Shown one piece after another: positions 47,856 to 56,227 of a DNA stretch of 56,227 nucleotides. Each line of letters opens with the position of its first letter. Within the stretch, counting starts at the first letter, position 1. The translations under genes were made by a program, and so were the position numbers. The notes beneath the pieces were generated by a model. It made no database searches. It was not told where the DNA came from and was given only the letters and a program-made list of their open reading frames with translations. Source of the DNA: Diphasiastrum complanatum. Lineage: Eukaryota; Streptophyta; Lycopodiopsida; Lycopodiales; Lycopodiaceae. The stretch spans positions 1 to 56,227 of the forward strand of contig MU833459.1 of assembly GCA_029204225.1 (NCBI GenBank), given 5' to 3'.

Positions 47856-48570
47856 AACTCCTTCTCACAACTAGTTTGTAGATAACATAGTCTTGCTTAT
47901 CAACCCAAGGGTTGATATCAACAACACATTCACTACTTGCCACATGCTCCAAAGATACCTCCTTAGATTGCACATTTTCTCTCACAAAATGATAAGAGAT
48001 CTCAATATGCTTTGACCTTGCATGGAAGATTGGGTTTGTTGCAAGGTGTTGGGCTGAAATTTTGTCATTATAAATGATTGGAACAACATCTAAAAGCATG
48101 ACCTTCAGCTCCATTAGTAGCCTTTTGATCCAAAGAAGCTCCTTTGTAGTTGTTGTGAGAGCTTTATACTCGGCCTCGGTAGCAGAAAGTGAGATGGTTT
48201 CTTGTTTCTTTGACAACCAAGAAACAACCCCTCCACCAATAGATGTTGTATAGGCATTTGTGAAATTTCTATCCCTCTTATCACCTGCTATATCCGAGTC
48301 ACTAAAGGCATGCAAATCAATTATATCCCCTCTATAGAGATTTCCATGATCTAGAGTGCCCAAGAGGTATCTCAAGATCCTTTTTGCACTTTTCCAATTT
48401 ATGACCAATGGATCTTGCATGTATTGACTTAGACTACACACAGTAAAGCATAAATTAGGTCTAGTAATGGTAATCCACATCAAGAAGCCTATAATTCTCC
48501 TACGTCCATGAAGGATCTTTCATCACCTTTATTTAGCACTTTTACATCTTGCTCTATTGGTGTGTTGAAT
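47833..48570 (-). pseudogene. A-like RT tail and RNase H remnant
   Basis: From NTPIEQDVKVLNKGDERSFM (RT C-terminal region of A: DTPMEQDVKVPNEDDERSFM) through a small deletion near 48490 to MWITITRPNLCFTVCSLSQY, AFSDSDIAGDKRDRNFTNAY, SATEAEYKALTTTTKELLWI and IFHARSKHIEISYHFVRENV. The C-terminal TKPL block is lost. Upstream it is fused in frame to the zinc knuckle of gag C. Confidence 0.92.
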
Positions 48571-49337
48571 TTGCAATCGTATGTAGAGTGGCCCTTCTTC
48601 TTGTAGTGCATGCAAGGTATTGTTGGATTGAACCAACATCTATTGGATGTGTGTCCTGGTTTGTGACAGTGATCACAGGAAGAAGATTGTTGGTTGTAGT
48701 TGCCTCTGCTCGAAGACTTTGTGTTCGTCCTGTCGAATCTGGGCTTCTTCTTGTTCTTCTTCCTTCCCTTCATGAAAAGAGCTTTCTCCTAATCATTGAT
48801 TCCTTCTTCTTCATCCCTCATCAGTCTCTCATCAGTGACAAGACTGATTGCTCTTTTGAATGTCATATCTGGTAGACTTAGTATAAGCATTCTCAACGGT
48901 TGATAGGACACAACTAGGGACTTCATGAAGTACATCAGCTGTTGTGGTGCTAGGACATAATGTTCATGCCCTGATGTAGCGAGTTGAGCGAACATCGTTC
49001 TGATCTTCTCAACATGCTAATCCAATTGGTTGCCATCCCATCATATAGATTACAGTTGATTGTGAAGATGCATCACTGATGCGGCAGTCCTTACTTCGTA
49101 CTTCTGCTTTAGTCTTTCCCATGCTTCATGGCTGTTTTCACAGTCTTCAATCTTCATGAGTATTTCTTCGTTGATGGATGAAACGATGATCGCCATCGCA
49201 CGTTCATCTTTTCTAATCCACTCAGCTCTCCTTGGTCTCCCTCTGGAGGCTACACCTCTGTGAGTTCGGTCACCAACCAGATGCCTTCACTCTTCAAAAA
49301 TGTTTCAATTTTTAATTTCCATACTTTGTAGTTTTTG
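48571..49337 (-). pseudogene. C gag, main part (Tork/Tnt1-like)
   Basis: Continues the gag that starts at 54836 and is split by B2. It reads YKVWKLKIETFLKSEGIWLV, then after a stop/frameshift near 49255 AIIVSSINEEILMKIEDCEN and SHEAWERLKQKYEVRTA. Stops near 49030-49070 precede MFAQLATSGHEHYVLAPQQL. It ends with two knuckles: CDHCHKPGHTSNRC intact, and CMHYKKKGHSTYDC with one Cys changed to Tyr. The second knuckle passes in frame into the RT region of an A-like element at about 48570. Confidence 0.88.
49329..49337. repeat. Target site duplication of B2 (left, 9 bp)
   Basis: TAGTTTTTG immediately left of the LTR's TG. The same nine bases follow the other LTR at 54784-54792. Removing B2 and one copy restores the gag reading (minus strand GGCAAAAACTACAAAG). 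Confidence 0.85.
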
Positions 49338-49983
49338 TGAAAGATTTTAGATCCTTAAGATCCAATCTACTTGAATGATCTTTGGTTAGAAAGAGAAATA
49401 CACTACCAATTTCACCAATGTAGAAAAATCAGCATCTACACACAATTTGAGATGCAAACACTAATAGAACTTGATCAAACTTGAATGAAATGATTATGTA
49501 CTGTTGCTTTCCGTACAAAACTAGCAAGCTACTATATTTCACATGTGTGGATCCAAAAATAGCAAATATAGATCATTCTACACATAGAATTGCAAGCAAT
49601 CACCAAGATAGTGCACCAATGGATAGTAGAACCCAAGAGGACCATGTATAAGCATGAAATGAGATAGAGAAGAGAGAAGATGACTCTCTCCATGAGTTAC
49701 ATCCTTTTATAGCAGGTCCAAACCCTATTTGGCCACTTGGCTTTCCCACCAAAATGCTAACCCTACCAATTTTGGGTCTAGATTCAATGTACCCAACTTA
49801 TTCAAATTGAATCTACTCAAACTCGCATTATATCTTTCCCACACTTTCAAAAAGTGTTTATTCAAATGAAATTTAGACTAATGAACTTTGAAAAGTCAAC
49901 ATCTAAGTCTAAAACAAGTTTTGGCCTCAATATGCCAAATATGGAAATATTGCAAAATGTGATGAAACTAGTTGAATCTTTCA
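49338..49983 (-). repeat. 3' LTR of B2 (646 bp)
   Basis: Inverted ends TGAAAGATT and AATCTTTCA. TATA (CTATAAAAGG on the minus strand) at about 49703-49712; palindrome variant TTCACATGTGTGGA at 49538-49551. The RNase H stop TGA coincides with the LTR's first three bases. Confidence 0.94.
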
Positions 49984-50573
49984 CACTCCCTCTTCAACTA
50001 GTTTTAGCATAGACTTTGATAATACTCCAAGTGAAGTCCTATGCTTCATGAACAAGTCTTTTCCCAATGCTTTGGTGAAGATATCAGCTACACATTCCCT
50101 TGAAGACACATGCTGAAGCTCCACCTCCTTTGCAATGACTCGCTCCCTCACAAAATGATATTGTATCTCAATATGCTTGCTCGTAGCATGAAAGATAGGA
50201 TTGGATGCCATTCTTTGGGCTGATTGATTGTCACAAAAGATGATTGGGCTCTCTGAAAAATCCAGCAAGTGAAAATCCTTGATCATCCTTTTGATCCATA
50301 CCATCTCCTTTGTGCAATGTGTAAGAGCTTTGTACTCGGCCTCACTAGATGACAATGAGATAATGGCTTGTTTCTTTGACATCCATGATATAGCTCCATC
50401 ACCTATGAAAATACAATAATCACTAATGGATTTCCTATCCATTACATCTCCAGCATAGTCCGAATCTGAAAATCCAAAAAGATTAGGTGATGATCCCTCA
50501 TACAATATGCCAAAATCTCGAGTTCCAATGATGTACCTCAAAACTCGCTTTCCTAGCTTCCAATGCTCCTAGC
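49981..50573 (-). CDS. B2 RNase H domain
   Basis: Starts within the canonical RT-RNase H linker (HWKLGKRVLRYIIGTRDFGI) at about 50573 and is open to TGA 49981-49983. Motifs: FSDSDYAGDVMDRKSISDYC, SLSSSEAEYKALTHCTKEMV, FCDNQSAQRMASNPIFHATS and VADIFTKALGKDLF. The catalytic Asp, Glu and Asp positions look preserved. RNase H removes the RNA strand during reverse transcription. The frame differs from the preceding captured segment, so translation as one polyprotein would need a frameshift. The polypurine tract GAAGAGGGAGTG (49984-49996) is within its last codons. Confidence 0.93.
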
Positions 50574-51461
50574 ATAGTTTTTGCCAATAGAACTTTGATC
50601 CATCATAAGAATGATCTTCTTCCTAAGAATAGATCTCATTTCAATGATCATGTAATGCTCACAATAGAAACAACCATAATTGATATAGAGAATAGTGTCC
50701 ACTTGGGATGCTTCACTATTTCTTACATCAATTTTACATGTAAAAATGTGACTAGAACATGAAGAATCAAATAGAATGTAAATGAAATGATTCCACCATG
50801 CTTCCAAATCTGAACTCTCTGGAAAAATACAGCAAACAAACAATAAATGTGAGTGATCAACTTTTTCTTGCATGTCTCTTCCTCCTTTGTCCTTTGTTGC
50901 CTTGTATCCACCATGATACTCCATGAATGAGCCTTCGTGTTCGTCTTGCCATAAGATGCCATCATCACTTGATGACTTGGCCATGAATGAGTGACATAAT
51001 GAGCCTCCAATAGCTTCATTTACATCAGCAAAATCAGCCAAAAATGCTAGTACAAATCCAACATCAAAACAATGCTCACCAATGTAGCTAGTTTTACCAT
51101 ATCTTGACAATTTGCACACATCCACATGAAATTGCTCAAACATGAGATAGAACAAGTAAAGTAAACTTGAACAACACTTCCTTGCTGCTCCTTTGACCTT
51201 ACTTGAGTCTACAATATGCTGCAAAATCAGATCCATAACACCTTTTCCAATTATCTCTCCTTTGATGCTCTTGACTAGCTCCAAATTGCCAACTTCCCTT
51301 TTGACTAGTTGAAGCGCTTTGAGATCAATTTCTTGATCTTCAACTTGACCATCAAAGTCATTGAACAAACTTTGTTTTCCAGATCCATTACTTGATTTTA
51401 CAGCAAGATAACATCCATCCACTTGCATAGCTCCATGTACACAAGAAGATCCTCCAAAAGA
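50574..51461 (-). other. Captured unrecognised coding segment replacing RT in B2
   Basis: Immediately after the canonical pre-RT residues MDLEYRSLMKSGT, the frame continues without a stop for about 295 codons of sequence that shows no RT motif at all (no NAFLNG, YGLKQ or YVDD). It includes SSCVHGAMQVDGCYLAVKSS, RKCCSSLLYLFYLMFEQFHV, FVLAFLADFADVNEAIGGSL and YKATKDKGGRDMQEKVDHSH. It ends at about 50574, where RNase H resumes. The long open frame suggests a captured coding exon or cDNA. Parts of it recur in B1 (25698-25806) and at 22531-22654. I do not recognise the protein. Confidence 0.8.
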
Positions 51462-53399
51462 TGTTCCACTCTTCATAAGAGATCGATACTCAAGATCCAT
51501 TGGTTGGATCCACTCCTCTTCTTTCCTTGCTTGATCTACACTTGTAGGTTCATCCAAAGAGGTTAGGAAAGAAACATAATTTCTAGAAACTACTTGCTTA
51601 CCCTTTTGATCATATGTGAGCTTTGAAGGTACTTGTCTTTCCCTTGATGTTCTCCTTGGATCTTGACTTGATGAAGGTCCATCATCATCACCATCCAAAG
51701 TAGGATCCTATTCATCAACATCAAGAATGTTAGATCCATCCACACCACCATCAATCATGCTTGAAGAAACTTTTGGAATGTTCCCCTCATCAAACATGAC
51801 ATCTCTACCAACAACCACTTTGTTAGTAGAAGGAATGAAAACCTTGTAGGCTTTACTCACCTCACTATATCCAACAAAAATACCTCTTCCTAAAGATGGA
51901 TCCTCCTTGGTCCTAGCATCAAGAGCAATGTTGACATAGCATGTGCATCCATAGGTTCTTAGAAAGTTGACACTCGGCCTCCTCTTGAATAGCATCTCAA
52001 AAGGTGTCCTTCCATCCAAAATAGCACTCAGCCACCTATTGCACAAGAAATTGGCACACAACAAAGCTTGATCCCAAAATGGTTTCTCAAGATTAGCACT
52101 TAACCTCATGGATTTAGCACTTTCACATAAAGTCCTATTATTCCTTTCAGCCACTCCATTTTTTTTTGGGGTCCTTGATGTTGTATACTCCCTCTTGATG
52201 CCATGCTCATCACAAAAGGCCTTGAACTTGTTAGATATGTACTCACCACCATTGTCACCTCTCAAGCACTTGATCTTTGTGGAAAATTGGTTCTCCCTTG
52301 CATTCTTGAACTTGACAAAGACATCATACACTTCATCCTTGCTCTTTAGTAGATAGATCTAGCAAAATCTACTAAAATCATCAATGAATGTTACATACAT
52401 CTTAGCTCCACTATTGCTAATTGTAGTAAATCCATGAATATCCGAATGTACAAGTTGAAAAGGCTTTGTAGATCTAGAAATAGATCTAGTATAAGGTAGT
52501 CTATGTGACTTAGACAAAGCACAAGACTCACAAACATGCTTGTCATTACTTAAGGAACTTGGAAGACGAATCACAATCTTCTTCCTTGCCATTACCTCCA
52601 ATGACTTGAAGTTGAGGTGTCCCATCCTTTTGTGCCAAACCTCTTGAATAGAAATTTGCTCCCTTGCAACACATCCAACTTGGTTAGCAATAACACAAGC
52701 ATCAAGTTTGAACAACTTCCTTTGCCTTTTACCTTTTCCAATCAAGACATCCTTCCTTTTGATCAAACAAGCATCTCCATCAAACTCCACCTTGAGGCCC
52801 TTACTTAGCATTTGACTCACACTAAGCAAATTCTTGGTAATAGATGGAATAAACAAGACATCCTCCAAATGAACATTCCTATTTGTAGAGAGAGAAATAG
52901 GAATTGTGCCAATCCCTTTGATTGCACACTCACCATCATTGGCCGTGTAAATCACCCTCTTGTCATCTCCATATGCCAACAAAGAAGTGAAGTACTCTTT
53001 GTGAAAGATCATGTGTGAACTTGCTCCACTATCAATCCACCAAGGATCTAGATCTCCATCATTAGCAAGCATACATGAAGACATCACAAAAGCATCATTA
53101 TTTGCATCTTGCACATCCAAACCATCCTCATCAAGAGTAAGATTACCTTGCTTGTCTCCTTGATCTCTCTTCTTCTTGTAGCACTCACTTGCAAAGTGTC
53201 CTTTGATGCCACAATAGAAGCACTTGAGCTTTGATCTATCCTTCTTTTTGCCACTTGAAGAAGCATCCACTTGATCTTGCCCTTTAGACCACTTGCTTTT
53301 GGTTTTGCCCTTGAATTTGCCCTTTGTGAACATAGCATCCTCTTGAAGTGTCGATGTAGATCCACCTCTTGCTTGAAGCCTATATTCCTCATTGATCAA
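51462..53399 (-). pseudogene. B2 gag C-terminus, protease and integrase
   Basis: From the gag deletion point: EEYRLQARGGSTSTLQEDAM, knuckle CFYCGIKGHFASEC, protease WWIDSGASSHMI, integrase zinc region HKRMGHLNFKS...CESCALSK, core HSDIHGF, LRGDNGGEYISNKFKAF, KKNGVAERNNRTLCES, and the C-terminal GRGIFVGYSEVSKAYKVF. Everything is in one frame apart from two stops: TAG 52359-52361 at a conserved Trp (SRFC-stop-IYLLK), and TAG 51708-51710, which B1 also has. The integrase catalytic residues are present. Confidence 0.94.
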
Positions 53400-53536
53400 G
53401 ATCTCTTGAAACCTACAACAATATCCAAAACATCATTCATCTCAAGAAGTGACTCCATCCTCACTTTCCATAATGAATAGTTACTTGAGGTAAGCCTATC
53501 ATTGGCTTCCAACATGACTCCAATTGAGGTTGCCAT
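53400..53536 (-). pseudogene. B2 gag N-terminus, cut by an internal deletion
   Basis: ATG 53536 starts MATSIGVMLEANDRLTSSNY then SLWKVRMESLLEMNDVLDIV. At about 53405 the sequence jumps from VVG to LQEILINEEY and changes frame. Compared with B1, roughly 390 bp of gag are missing. Confidence 0.92.
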
Positions 53537-54124
53537 GTAGCAATGACCTGATCTTCTCTTTCAACCTGCTTCAATGCACAAAGCACTCCTTTGAACAACA
53601 ACAAATGCTTTCAAAAGAAATCACCAAGATTTGAAACTATCTCACAAATTCTCTTCTAGCACTTATCCAAGCAAATCAACACATAGAATCATGGAATCTT
53701 GATCAACCTATGATCTATCCTCAATCTAATGACTTTTGCCACTTCCTAAGATTGAAACACACTCAAATGAAGTCCAACAACCTCACTATCTAGAGATCCA
53801 ATCAAAATTAGGGTTTTGACAAAATCACAAAAAATTGACTATTCCAAATCTACATGCAAATTCTGAAAATTTGATATGCAATCTATAAGCCACCACTTAG
53901 GCTGAACCAATGATCCAAAAATCGGCCAAATCCAGCATGTGAATTCAAAAATTGGAATTGAACAAGTATATTGACCTATTTAGTGTTTTGATCTACAAAA
54001 GATCCAATCTACAAAAGCAAAAAATCCAATTTTGGTGTAGAATCCTCTCTAGCGTGCTCTAGACTTGATATCTTCACCAAATTATTGATAGATTTGATTT
54101 CCTCCTTCATAACCTAAAACACAA
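53537..54124 (-). other. Leader of B2
   Basis: Noncoding, clearly homologous to the B1 leader (for example TTAGGAAGTGG and GGTTTTGATCTACAAAAGAT segments). Confidence 0.85.
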
Positions 54125-54136
54125 GATCTGATACCA
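54125..54136 (-). promoter_or_regulatory. Primer binding site of B2
   Basis: Minus strand TGGTATCAGATC, one base off canonical, two bases after the LTR's CA end. Confidence 0.92.
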
Positions 54137-54138
54137 TT

Positions 54139-54783
54139 TGAAAGATTTCAGATCCTTAAGATCCAATCTACTTGAATGATCTTTGGTTAGAAAGAGAAAT
54201 ACACTACCAATTTCACCAATGTAAAAAAATCAACATCTACACACAATTTGAGATGCAAACACTAATAGAACTTGATCAAACTTGAATGAAATGATTATGT
54301 ATTATTGCTGTCCGTACAAAACTAGCAAGCTACTGTATTTCACACGTGTGGATCCAAAAATAACAAATATAGATCATTCTACACATAGAATTGCAAGCAG
54401 TCACCAAGATAGTGCACCAATGGATAGTAGAACCCAAGAGAACCATGTATAAGCATGAAATGAGATAGAGAAGAGAGAAGATGACTCCTCCACGAGTTAC
54501 ATCCTTTTATAACAGGTCCAAACCCTATTTGGCCACTTGGCTTTCCTACCAAAATGCTAACCCTACCAATTTTGGGTCTAGATTCAATGTACCCAACTTA
54601 TTCAAATTGAATCTACTCAAACTTGCATTCTATCTTTCCCACACTTTCAAAAATTGTTTATTCAAATGAAATTTAGACTAATGAACTTTGAAAAGTCAAC
54701 CTCTAAGTCTAAAACAAGTTTTGGTCTCAATATGCCAAATATGAAAATATTGCAAAATGTGATGAAACTAGTTGAATCTTCCA
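54139..54783 (-). repeat. 5' LTR of B2 (645 bp)
   Basis: Same as the 3' LTR apart from about 20 differences. The outer end reads TGGAAGATT instead of TGAAAGATT. TATA at about 54503-54512; TTCACACGTGTGGA at 54339-54352. Confidence 0.94.
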
Positions 54784-54792
54784 TAGTTTTTG
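54784..54792. repeat. Target site duplication of B2 (right, 9 bp)
   Basis: TAGTTTTTG, identical to 49329-49337. Confidence 0.85.
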
Positions 54793-54836
54793 CCATCAAG
54801 ACTGATTGCTATTCTCGTTTGGATCATTGTAGTCAT
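54784..54836 (-). pseudogene. C gag N-terminus (first exon-like part before B2)
   Basis: ATG 54836 starts MTTMIQTRIAISLDGKNY, interrupted by B2 within GKNY; the reading resumes at 49337 as NYKVWKLKIETF. Typical Tork/Tnt1 gag start, 55 bp downstream of the primer site. Confidence 0.88.
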
Positions 54837-54890
54837 ATTGTGTTGCCTAGAGAATCATTGTTTAGATATCATGCAGTGATAACCTGGGAG

Positions 54891-54902
54891 CATCTGATAC
54901 CA
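54891..54902 (-). promoter_or_regulatory. Primer binding site of C
   Basis: Minus strand TGGTATCAGATG, two bases off the canonical site, directly after the TG...CA end at 54903. Confidence 0.85.
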
Positions 54903-55318
54903 TGTCACGAATCTGATTCTATTCACATTCGTTTGATTTTCTTTTGCGAAAATTTACAAGATTCTAAGCAAGCAACTACAGACCACAGAACACACAAGAT
55001 CCAAGCAATCAAGACGACGAGAACAATAAGATGGAGAAAAGAGCAATTGTATTATCTGTTTTGAGTTTCAAGTGAGTTGGTTAGTGTTTCGCTCGTTGGC
55101 GGCCTGACGCTCAGCTCAATCACTGTGTTCTGCTCGCTGGCAAACTTTTATGCACAACTATTCTCTCTATCTTTCATCTCTCTATTTTCTTTCGTGTTAT
55201 CAAAAAATGTATTTATCTCCATTGTGTTGGAGATTACAAGATAGCTAATCAGAGAATTACAAGACAAGTCAACGCTAATCAACTAGCTAGTTATTCTCTT
55301 TTACCACTAACTCTTTCA
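54903..55318 (-). repeat. 5' LTR of C (about 416 bp, outer end tentative)
   Basis: On the minus strand it ends TCGTGACA beside the primer site. The likely start is TGAAAGAGTTAGTGG at 55318. A TATA-like GATAAATAC lies at about 55210. No second copy is in the window; the 3' side of C was replaced by an A-like end. Confidence 0.55.
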
Positions 55319-55539
55319 GTTGAGCGTGAAGTACAATACAACACGCTCGTCGAGCGCCAGTCGGCAGCATAAATTGTTTTCCTTTGTTCTCATTTCGTTT
55401 TGTTTTGTGTCTTTTGTTTCGTGTTTTCTGGTCTTCGAGGTATGTTTGACCTTCATGGTATGTTTGCCCTTCACTTCATTTCGCTTCATCACCTTTGCGA
55501 CAAAGTTGACAGTTTTAAGATTCAAATATTTTTTAAAGA
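55319..55539. other. Short stretch without a recognised gene
   Basis: T-rich on the plus strand with frames that carry no domain. Lies between the C LTR and the gag fragment. Confidence 0.5.
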
Positions 55540-55757
55540 GTTTCCCAAGAAGCTCATTTGCTACATTCATTTTTATACAATGGAGGGCAATCTTGCACCT
55601 CTTCTTGTATCTTGTAGCTTATTGATGGTGAATGGGCACATCCTCATCACCACTCACAATTTCCATTAGATCTTGCAAGACAAGAATAGACTCCATCCTT
55701 AGCTTCCAAATAGAGTAATTAGAAACATTCAATCTATCATTTGGATTCAAGAGATAT
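55540..55757 (-). pseudogene. A-like copia gag N-terminal fragment
   Basis: Minus strand AYLLNPNDRLNVSNYSIWKL, RMESILVLQDLMEIVSGDED, a TAA in place of a Glu, then YKKRC-IALHCIKMNVANELL. Matches the gag start of element A. It breaks off at about 55540. Confidence 0.9.
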
Positions 55758-56227
55758 GCATTTATGCATTAGAGCGAATATGGGCCCAAAGAGAGCCCTA
55801 TACGAAATGCCATATAGGAGAGAGAATAATAACTATAAAGTAATTATAATATCATTTTCCAACTTCTTTACGCATCTGCCCACACTACTTTCCATGTAAA
55901 TGAATGCACCTTAGTTTAGTCACATCAAACTTCACTGGTGCTTAACCATAGTTAAAATATAATTTTCAAAATGCTGAAATATTAAGTGTTTAGCGCCATC
56001 TCTATCTCCAGTAGAGTTGTTAGCGCCATCTCCAGCTTTGTTATTGTCATTGTGTTGTTTGTTACTATACTACTATACTAATGACAAAGCTTTATCATCT
56101 TCATGTGGATCTGTCACCAGAATATGCTCCGCTCAGGACAGGAAATTCAAAGCAACCCAAATTGTCAACTTCTGATATGGTCTAATACAGGGAGGAAAAG
56201 CTAAAGCATGTAGATTTATGGTTATCA
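55758..56227. other. No gene seen; one short direct repeat
   Basis: GTTTAGCGCCATCTCTATCT and GTTAGCGCCATCTCCAGCTT repeat about 32 bp apart near 55988-56034. Nothing else is recognisable. Confidence 0.55.

Larger units (their letters stand above)
49338..54783 (-). mobile_element. B2: copia element with reverse transcriptase replaced (5446 bp)
   Basis: LTRs 49338-49983 and 54139-54783, primer site, leader, gag with an internal deletion, protease, integrase, an unrecognised segment of about 890 bp in place of RT, RNase H, and a polypurine tract. LTR identity is about 97% by eye. It is nested inside gag of element C. Without RT it would need enzymes in trans. Confidence 0.93.

Noticed and set aside
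54481-55064. Frames of 62 and 136 codons on the plus strand
   Set aside because: Antisense to the B2 LTR and the start of element C.

Overview
This window is plant nuclear DNA, AT-rich and built almost entirely of LTR retrotransposons. Nearly every coding stretch is a Ty1/copia gag-pol fragment with initiator-Met-tRNA primer binding sites (TGGTATCAGAGC and variants), TG...CA long terminal repeats and purine-rich tracts. There are a few Ty3/gypsy-like remnants, many GA, CA and TA microsatellites, one Helitron-like terminus, and one recognisable host-type exon: the first coding exon of a ubiquitin-conjugating enzyme E2. Dense nested copia elements around a lone exon suggest a large-genome seed plant. 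A gymnosperm is possible, but the sequence alone does not settle it. All names such as A, B1, B2, C, E and Y below are local labels.

Layout. 1-2800: 5' half of a minus-strand copia element with an open gag-protease frame and its LTR. 4400-6284: two gag remnants joined head to tail, then a Tnt1-like LTR carrying a long GA repeat. 6489-7000: broken AT-hook gene remnant. 7000-11900: microsatellites, a Helitron-like 3' end, diverged tandem repeats, and the E2 exon at 10051-10120. 12150-16545: degenerate gypsy pol (plus strand) abutting a degenerate copia pol (minus strand). 16669-18938: a 1.9 kb LTR-like insertion (Y) inside part of an E-family LTR. 20062-22060: copia gag, LTR and a 3' internal end in an unusual PPT-LTR-PBS order. 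22528-26182: element B1 (plus). 26188-27848: LTR pieces and a gag remnant. 30286-35552: second Y copy, then the degenerate copia element E (plus). 35553-37979: unrecognised coiled-coil ORF remnant and an LTR-like segment. 37985-44140: element A, the best preserved copia element, with a 5 bp target duplication. 46709-55318: element C, a recombinant copia remnant whose gag is split by element B2 (49338-54783). 55540-55757: another gag fragment.

How parts relate. A, B1, B2, the LTR at 1992-2800 and the LTR fragments near 26.4 and 46.7 kb share a G-box palindrome (TTCACACGTGTGAA or close variants) placed about 150-190 bp downstream of the TATA box. B1 and B2 share two derived features: a TAG stop after integrase, and an unrecognised sequence of about 890 bp that replaces reverse transcriptase. 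This suggests that an RT-less master was copied in trans. Element A (about 99% LTR identity by eye; one in-frame stop and two single-base frameshifts) represents the kind of element that could have supplied the enzymes.

All identities are estimates by eye; no alignment or database search was run.
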